This document shows, piece after piece, positions 14,401 through 23,400 of a stretch of 64,000 bases of DNA; position 1 is the stretch's first letter; every line of letters starts with the position of its first letter. Source of the stretch: Nyssa sinensis (lineage: Eukaryota; Streptophyta; Magnoliopsida; Cornales; Nyssaceae); contig CM018036.1 in assembly GCA_008638375.1 (NCBI GenBank), forward strand, positions 1,834,001 through 1,898,000, read 5' to 3'. A program made the position numbers and the translations under genes. A model generated the notes under the pieces. It worked only from the letters and a program-made list of their open reading frames with translations, was not told where the DNA came from and did no database searches.

Positions 14401-17400
14401 TGATCTCTAAAGGCAGATTACATCCTTCCCAAGCCAGTAAGAGGTCTTTGACTGAGCTTGGCATAACCCAGGAAAAGCCAAACAACTCTATAATAAGGTT
14501 CCAGCAACTCCAGGGAACATGGCAATGGATGAGGACGTGATCTACCCTCTCCTCATTATTCTTGCATAAATAGCAACGACTCGCCAGAAGAAAGCCCCTT
14601 TTCTTCAAGTTCTCCATAGTTAAGATGGCCTTCCAAGAGGCTTCCCAAGCAAAGAAGGAAGCTTTTGGAGGAGCCTTAAGTGCCAAGTGATCTTCCAAGG
14701 GAAAAGAGGAAAATCCGAATTAACCATGCTCTTGTAGAACGACCTGACTGAGAAAGACTTCTTGTCCGGCCTCCAAATTCTCCTATCCTCCCTGTTCTCC
14801 ATGGCCCGAATGGTGTTGAGGAGATAAAGGAGAGAGCCCGCGTCTTCAAGCTCCCAATCAAAGAGATCTCTTCTGAACCGGGGGTTCCAAATAAGCTCAT
14901 TCCCAACTCTCTCCATGCACTCACTCACCCAGGCCTCCTTGTTGTAAGCTAAACTGTAAAGCGATGGGAATTGCACCCTCAAAGACTCGACCCCTACCCA
15001 GGCATCATTCCAGAACTTCACCCTCTCACCATTCCCAACATCAAAGGTACATCTTTCCTTGAAAATCCTCCAATGACCTCTAATGCTGCCCCAAAGACCA
15101 CATCCCCTCGGGCCACTAACATTGCCCGAGCACCAACCCCCAACATTACACCCATACTTGGAAACAATGATTTCTTTCCAAAGCTCCCCATCACATTCTC
15201 CAAATTTCCATAACCATTTCCCCAGAAGAGCTGTGTTAAAAAGGCTCAAATCCTTCACCCCTAGCCCACCCACGGACACTGGCTTCTTAATCTTGTCCCA
15301 AGCAACCAAGTGAATCTTCCTACACTCGCTATTGTGGCCCCATAAAAAATCCCTTTGGATCTTTTCCAATCTGTTGCTGACTGTCTTTGGCATAGAGAAG
15401 AGGGACATGAAGTAAGTAGGGAGATTTGACAGAGTGCTCTTGAGGAGAGTGAGCCTACCTCCTTTAGAGAGAAGTTGGCCTTTCCATCCTGACAGCTTAC
15501 TAAAGAACCTGTCAACTACAGGATCCCAAACCCCAATAGATCTCGAGGGGGCACCCAACGGGAGCCCCAAGTAAACCAAAGGGAGACAAACCACTCTACA
15601 GCCCAAAGTGCTTGCTAAAATGTCCATCTCCTGGATCGGCCCTACCGGGGTGATGCTGCTTTTGGCGAGATTGATCCGCAACCCTGACACAGCTTCAAAA
15701 CACACAAGGATACATCTGATAAAACGTAATTGGCGAACTGAAGGGTCACAAAAGATGATGGTATCGTCAGCGAACAACAAATGGGAAATAACGACCCCTT
15801 CAGGCCCTCTGCCCCCCACATGAAAGCCTTTGATGAGGCCCACATCCACGGCACGACTCATGAAATAACTCATAGCTTCCATAGCAATCACAAAGAGGAA
15901 GGGAGAGAGAGGATCCCCCTGCCTCAAACCTCGGGAAGAACTGAAAAAACCTGCCGGAGAGCCGTTAACAAGGACCGAGAAAGATACTGTGGAAATACAC
16001 GCCTGAATCCACTTGCGCCACTTACCCCCAAAGCCCATCTTGGCCATCATTCTCTGCAAGAAATCCCAATTAACGTGGTCGAAAGCCTTCTCCATATCAA
16101 GTTTGCACACGAGCCCATTCCTTTTTTGTTTCATCCTAGAATCAATACACTCGTTAGCTATGAGAGCCGCGTCCATAATTTGGCGGCCTTCCACAAAAGC
16201 ATTTTGACTTGGAGATATAATGCTACCCATGATCTTCTTCATTCTAAAGGAGAGGACCTTTGCAATCAATTTGTATACACTGCTAACTAGGCTTATCGGA
16301 CGAAAATCCTTTATACAATTGGCACCGTCCTTTTTAGGGATAAGGGCAATGAAAGAAGCATTGAGACTTCGCTCAAAGCCCCCCTCCCTATGGAAACTCC
16401 GAAAAACCGCCATCACGTCCAATTTCAACACATCCCAGCATTTCTGAAAGAAAGCCATAGTGAACCCATCGGGACCTGGGGCTTTATCCCCATTGCACGC
16501 CTCTAAAGCGTTCTCCACTTCCTCCTCCGAGAAGGGGGACTCCAAATTGGAAGCTTCCTCCCCGTTCAGGCTTTTCAGAATCAAATCATCCACTCCGGGT
16601 CTCCAGCTACTCGGCTCTGTGTAAAGGTTAGAGAAGAAATCAACAATGCCCCTTCTGATAGGCTCCTCCTCATGAAGAATTTGATCATTAATAGCAATGG
16701 ATGAGATTTTATTCTTCCTGAAATGGGCAGAAGCCATTCTGTGAAAGAATTTGGTGTTACGGTCGCCTTCCTTAAGCCAAATGGCACGGGATTTCTGTCT
16801 CCAAGAGATCTCCTCCATCTTAAGAAGTTGCCCAATTTGGCCCTTCAGGCCATCCCTCTCGCACCTTCTTTCAACGGAGAGGGGGGACCGCTGATCTTCC
16901 GCATCCAACTCCGACAGACTATGCAACAAGGACTGCTTCCTAACTTGGAGAGAGCCGAATACTTCACAATTCCACTTTTTAAGGTCATCCTTGAGGAGTT
17001 TCAGCTTTCGAGCAAGGCAAAAGCTAGGCGTCCCCGTCACTACATAAGAATTCCACCAATGTCTCACCAAGTCCACAAAGCCTTCGTGATCAAGCCACAT
17101 GTTCTCAAATCTAAAGGGACTTCTTCCAGCACTAATACCCCCACAGTAAAGCATGATCGGGTGATGGTCGGAACAAGGCCGTGGCAAGCACTTTTGGGAG
17201 ATGCCCGGGAAGTCATCTTCCCAATTGTGCGCCACCAGAAATCTATCCAGCCTGGACATAGCAGATTGGTGACCACCACGAGACCAAGTGAAACGCCCTC
17301 CCTCCAAGTGCAGGTCCATCAGGCTTTGAGAGTTTATGAACTCATTAAAGTCTCTCATAGCCGGAGTAAAACTTCCTCTCCCCAACCTCTCAGTCGGACT

Positions 17401-20400
17401 CCTCACAACATTAAAATCCCCCCCAATACACCAAGGGATATGCCAAGAAGAAAGAGCCAACTGAAGCTCACCCCAAAACAGCCTCCTACCACCATCAGTT
17501 AAAGGACCGTAGACGCCGCAAAAACCCCATATCAGCGAGGATGAAACTAGCTTGAACTTACACCACACAGAGAACACACCAACTTTATGCTCCTCACACT
17601 GGACCACTCGGGAGTCCCAAGCCACTAGAATCCCTCCAGCAGCTCCCTGGGCATTTAGAGCAGCCCATTGAACCCATCTAGAGCTCCAAATGGAGCGGAC
17701 ATCCCTCCGCAGCATACTTTCCATCTTAGTCTCTTGAATACAAATGACATCTGGCCTCCATTCTTGAATCAATCCTTTAACAACTGCTCACTTATCTGGA
17801 TCATTTAACCCTCTCACATTCCAAGTTAAAATTTTTAAATTCATGGAATAGAAATTGTTAAAGTCTCTCCCTGCCTTCCACTAAGGCCACCATTGATTTA
17901 CTGCCATCATAATTGACCGAGCATGATAATTCTTTCATAACCCGTTGCAGTCTTTTTGCTGATTTTTCCTTACTATCCTTCTCCACAGGACAAGGTTTAG
18001 ACAGAGAATTCCGCAGTATTATTTCCTTGAAAAGGTTCATCAGGCGGTCCTCGAAACCTGCACAAGGAACTCCCAACAACTTGCTCACCTTCCCCATTTT
18101 TCTGATCACCCAACCCTCTGTTGCATTCTGCTGAGTACAGAGTAACTCAGCTGAGCAGGCTTCCTGTTCCTGAAGAACACTGTGGGGACAGTCTTCCGGG
18201 AGGACCATAGCTAGCGGATTGAATTCCTCCAAATGCTCAGCAGTGTTTTCCTGACTTAGCACCATAGCTTCATCCCTCTGATCGAAAGAGGCTAACTGCA
18301 ATTCCTGAGCTGCAATTGCATCCACTTCGGCGGCCAAAGAACATTCACCAAACCAATTGCTATGTCTGACTTCTTTGTAATGGCTGTTTTCCAGGTGTTG
18401 AAGGAATTCCCGTTCATCAATCATGCTGCTATTGTCTGAAGCAGACCCCTCATAGATGTTTTCATCAGTCGCAGCCGCTGCCTGCTTCCCTTTTCCTCCA
18501 TTTCTCACTTGCTTCCCAGAAGCAGGGCCTCCACGATCTGCCTTCGTAACCGCAGCAGTGTTCTCTACTGCTTTACTATTAGCTATATAACGTTTAAAGG
18601 AGACAGCAGCATTGGCGGTGCGCCCCGACCTGGGCTGAGCCACAGCAGCTTGAACTTGGGCCGGCCCAGTCCCCCCTTGAAGTCTTTTGTTCGTTTGGAC
18701 CCGTGTCTCTTTATCCAAATCAATATTGGGAGCCCCATTCATATACCGGTGGTCCCGTCTTCTACTCTTTATGTTTTTGACTTGATAATGGCCCCGTCCA
18801 GTCGGCCCAATCGGCCCAACACGGAGCGCAGAAGGATCCACGAAGCCCTCATAGCCCCACCGTCTCCTTTGTTCTGGAGACTTCTTCCTAGTGCCCCCCA
18901 GCCAGTCAGTCTGCTTTGAAGGTTTGAAATTTGAATTGGATGGACGCTGGCGTTGCAGATCGAGAGCCACCCTATGATCTCCACGTGTCCCTGTCCTGAC
19001 AGGCAGATTTTTGGATCTCAACCGCACCCCAGGCGCGTGAAGACCCTCCTCTTCCTCGTCGCCTCCGTCGCTTCCTCCCTCCTCTGCAACTTCCGGCCAT
19101 CGCGAATCATGCTCAGAGCTTGCCGGACCAGCTTCCGACCATATCGGAATGGAGAACGACCATTTTCCACACCTGATTTTGAACGACGCAGGGACACTCT
19201 CCTTCCGACCTCGAACCAAAATTCTGGCCCACCTCAAGTGACGGCGCTTGGCCGTATCATCGTCCGTCTTTATAAAATGGCCACACCGATTCCCCAGAGA
19301 GCGGAAAAGTTCTGAGCTCCACAAGAATGCTGGAAGGCCCATTACCCGGATCCAGAACAATCCATCGTCACCCATCTCCGAACAACAACCCGTTGGAGAC
19401 CAAGGTTTTAGAGTCAGTGGCAGACCTTCAAATATCCATGACCGTCGTTGAAGGATTCTTCCAGCCTCTGTTTCCGATGGCAGTTCGAACAGGAACCACG
19501 CTCCATTCAGATCTAATACATTCAAGCCAGCTTGGATCCCCCAATTTCTTAGGGCCCATCTCTGAACGTTCATTTTGTCTGGGACTGGAGTGTTCATGTC
19601 GCCGAACCTTCCGATCAGGCATCGTCGAAGGTATTGAAGTCGGCTACCGCATGATTCCAAATGGATCTCGAAATCAACCTGAGCGCCTACTGTTTTCGAA
19701 ACCACCGCAAGAGGCTCCGAGGGCCAATCACCAATGCGACAAACATCCAGATAGGAACCCTGATGTAGCTTCGGAATTCTTGCCTTGGTTAGGCCTAGCT
19801 TCCGGAAGGCCTGAGCATAGATTAGCCAGCCCCCTACCGTAACGTCTTCCGGCAGTATTAAGAAGCGGATCCCTCGCGACGATCTTCCTTCCATTCGCAT
19901 AAAATTTCCTCTGTGATTTGCCCCTTTCCACAGATATAAGCTTCGGTTTTTCCCATGCACTCCCATAGGAAACACCAATCTTCTTTTTCCTGTCGAGAGA
20001 GTTTCCAAAATGTTGGAGATCCATTCCAGTTCCCATCTGAGTACCCATATCCTCCTAACAACCCCTGGCCCTCTTTCTATGATTTGGAACAGCTCCCCTG
20101 GACCATCGGCTTCCTCCAGAACTTCGAAGGATTTATCTGCTATTTGGGCAAACATGATCCTTAAGCATCTACATTATCGACCCAGTCAATGTTCCCATCA
20201 CTTTCAGTGGATGAACCAGTCACGGCGACCTCACTGACATATTTCACATACATGGGCCGATCCTTGAATCGGTCTAGCTCTTGTGGAATCTGAACAACCC
20301 TTTCAACGCCAGGGGAAGACACCTAAAAGGTAAAACTTTTTCAGATGCAATATGTAATGCTAATATTTGTTCAAAGAAGATAAATAAATAAAAATAAAAG

Positions 20401-23400
20401 CCTGTGAGAATATGATGCTTAACCTCAAAGACAATAAGGTTTTCATTCTCACTTTTCAGCCTCTACTGTCTACTGATATTGTACTTGTTCTTTTGACACC
20501 TGGCTAATAAGACTATTATGCCTATATTTTTCAATTTCTTCACAAGAAACCACCAATCTCTTACCATGTGACAATTTCTTCACACTACAAACATACTCAC
20601 CTAAACTCTGCAAAATCAAGTCCTAGCTACTTGGTCATTTACAGTATTTTCATTTCTCCACATATAGATGTAATCATGTATATTATCCATACATCTACAT
20701 GCATAAAATTTAGATTTGAAGTTTATTTTTAAATTGAATTAGAAAATCGAGTCCAAAAAGTTCATACAGGCAAAGCTTACATTTGCCACACTTTTAATAC
20801 ATGGATGAACAAGGTTTGCAGTCTAACATGTTAAAGACACCATGCCAAACCAATCCCATATAAACCAAGCTCAATCTTAAAGCACACTGGGTTTTCCCTA
20901 CACAGGCATGCATTAAGGACACACAGCCTCACTATGAGATTTCTTTTTGAGTTTGATTTGCACTCTCATAGCTTGCATTCCGGGCATTGGAGACCTATGA
21001 GGCTATGAGTGGTCCAGGTAGTGCGCATAGTTTGAACTTTGAAATCATCTAGGCAAGGTATTCGTGTGTGTGTGTGTGTGTGTATATAAACTAAAGCACT
21101 GGAAGGGCACAACTCATATATACATACAGTATACAGAAGCCAAAAGTTAGACTCCCGCTATAAACTCAAAATCACCTACGAAATCAACAAAAGGAAGTAT
21201 AGAATATGGAAAATTTTTAGAGATCTAAAAATGAAGTGTATCTAATAAAATTTCCTCAATCTATGCATAAATAACCCCACATCCTCAAAAGTCCATCTAT
21301 TCCTTTCTCTACAAATGCACCACATAAGACAACAGGAAGCCACTTGCCACACATGGGGCAACAGACATCCCCCCTAACCAACATCTCAAAAGATCCCCAC
21401 CGACCTAGGCATAGTCCTATGAATGCCAAACGAGGAAAATAACAAACTCCACAGGTTCGACAACTCAGCAGTGCAAGAGGAGGTGATTTGTGGTTTCCTC
21501 TGCTCTTTTGCTAATACAGCACCAATTAGAAATCATCTTTGGCCTTCTTCCCAAATTATTCATAATCAAAATAGCCTCCAAGGTGGCAATCCAAAAAAAG
21601 AAGATACTTTAGAAGGCAGTTTAACCTTCCAGATGTCTTTTCAAGGGAAACTACATTGCTCACTTCCACAAAGCACTCAATAGATGACAAACAAGGAGAT
21701 TTTTGGCAACTAAGCAATGAAAGAGGAAATGATTGGTGGTTTCCTCTGCCCCTTTGCATAGATAGCACCAATTAGGAATAAGTTCCCCCCTTCTCCCCAT
21801 ATAAGTCATAATCAAAATATCTCTGAGGTGACAATATAAGAAAGAAAGATACTTCCAAAGGCACTTTAACCTTCCAAATATCTTTTCAAGGGTAACTAGA
21901 TTGCTCACCTCCACAAAGCACTCTATAGAAGGACTGAACACCAAACCTACCTTGCTTACTCATAATCCATCTCAACCTCCCTCCACCCATTAGCAGAAAC
22001 AGTAAAAGAGTTTCCAAAAAAGTGTCAATTCAGTCTAACTTCCCATTCCCATTTTTTGAAAAATGACTTGCCACAGTTTTTGTTGAAGTATTGGTTGACT
22101 CTAACTCCCCCAGTCTCAATTATTGAAAAATGACTTACAACTATTGCAGTTTTTCTTTTTCCTTTTTTCGTGAAAAATTTTGACTAGTATTATTCCCTGT
22201 TAATAATTCAAATTTCTTATATATTTGTTTGCATATTCTAATGCTATCACTTCACACAAACATACATTTTCTTCTTTTTTTTCCCTTATACGTCACTTCA
22301 TATAAACATATAGATGTGTGTGTTACTGTATGCACATGAATATACAATATTGTTGGGATGCATCCTATGCACTCCAAATGCTTAAGGCTGTTGAAGGTAA
22401 GAAAATCTCTACTCCCTCTTGCTCCCATCCTCATTATCTACTTTATGTCCCATAGTCAATTCTAGCATATGTAGTATCCCAAGACTCGCCCACCATGAGA
22501 TTCATAATTAGCCAGGTGTGGACTCAAGCTAGAGGGGAAAGGCAATGCCATGTAACAGAAGTGAGGGATCTCATCATTTAATTCACTTTTTTAAACTCAT
22601 AAAATATGGAAAAATTAGACGTTATTGCGTCTAAATATACAAATATAACTTATATAGTGTATATAAAGCAATAACCTATTGCTTTTTATATAGTTTGCCC
22701 CCAAGAGGGCTTGCCCCTCAACCTCTCATATGGAGAGGTGGAGGAGATACCAGCAAAGCTAGAGCTTATTGGTAAGCAAGAAGCTATTATATTTGAAGGC
22801 GGGAGAACAAATAAAACTAAAACTGATTATTAATCAAAATTTAAGTTTGAAACTAATGTAATTAACCTCGTTTGGTTAACCTGGAAAAAATGGGGTAGAT
22901 CTATAAGATTTATGAAACCAGAAAGAAAATGGAAAGGCAAATCAAGAAAATGTAACCTCCAATTCTTTATCACTATGTGCGTGTAAATACTTATAGCATT
23001 TCTTTCATTTTGATATGCTTTCTTTCCCACATAATTCAACTCAACTCAATAAAGCCTTGTCTCATCTGTTTGGAGTTGGATCCATAAATCATGTCTCACC
23101 ATGTTGCTCTATTTAAAGTTATCCCCTACCTAAACTTCACATTATCATATCTTTTCTTACTATCTCAACTCAAGTTAATTTGGTCTCCCTATTCGCTTAA
23201 CTTGTCCCTCAACGTGAGCCAAACCACTTAATCAATGTTCTCTCATTTTATCTCCTACATGTGCCTACTATCATCATTTCACGAGTGTATTAATTTTTAT
23301 TTTTATTTTTTTCTTGTCTTACCATACATCCATTTCAACCACACTCATTTTATCTACATGTTGTTCCATTACTGTCGGACATTCTGTTTCATACAACACT

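Larger units (their letters stand above)
14118..20366 (-). mobile_element. Nearly full-length plant LINE (L1-like) inserted in UBP6 intron 1
   Basis: The 15-bp sequence TTGTTCAAAGAAGAT occurs at 14103-14117 and again at 20367-20381, a perfect target-site duplication around a 6.25 kb insertion. The element reads on the minus strand, in the same sense as UBP6, and ends in a poly(A) tail seen as T at 14118-14129. It carries ORF1 (17858-20155), ORF2 (from 17844) with endonuclease and reverse transcriptase domains, and a C-terminal zinc-knuckle-like region. The first about 200 bp at the 5' end resemble host-gene sequence. The perfect duplication and long open frames suggest a fairly recent insertion, but ORF2 is inactivated. 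Confidence 0.93.

Noticed and set aside
16723..17502. A 259-codon plus-strand open frame opposite LINE ORF2
   Set aside because: It is antisense to the endonuclease and linker region of ORF2, has no domain and arises from the codon composition of the real frame.
20161..20322. RimP-like exon as part of a real gene between UBP6 exons 1 and 2
   Set aside because: No other RimP exons occur on either strand nearby, and the fragment lies within the LINE target-site duplication, so it arrived with the LINE.
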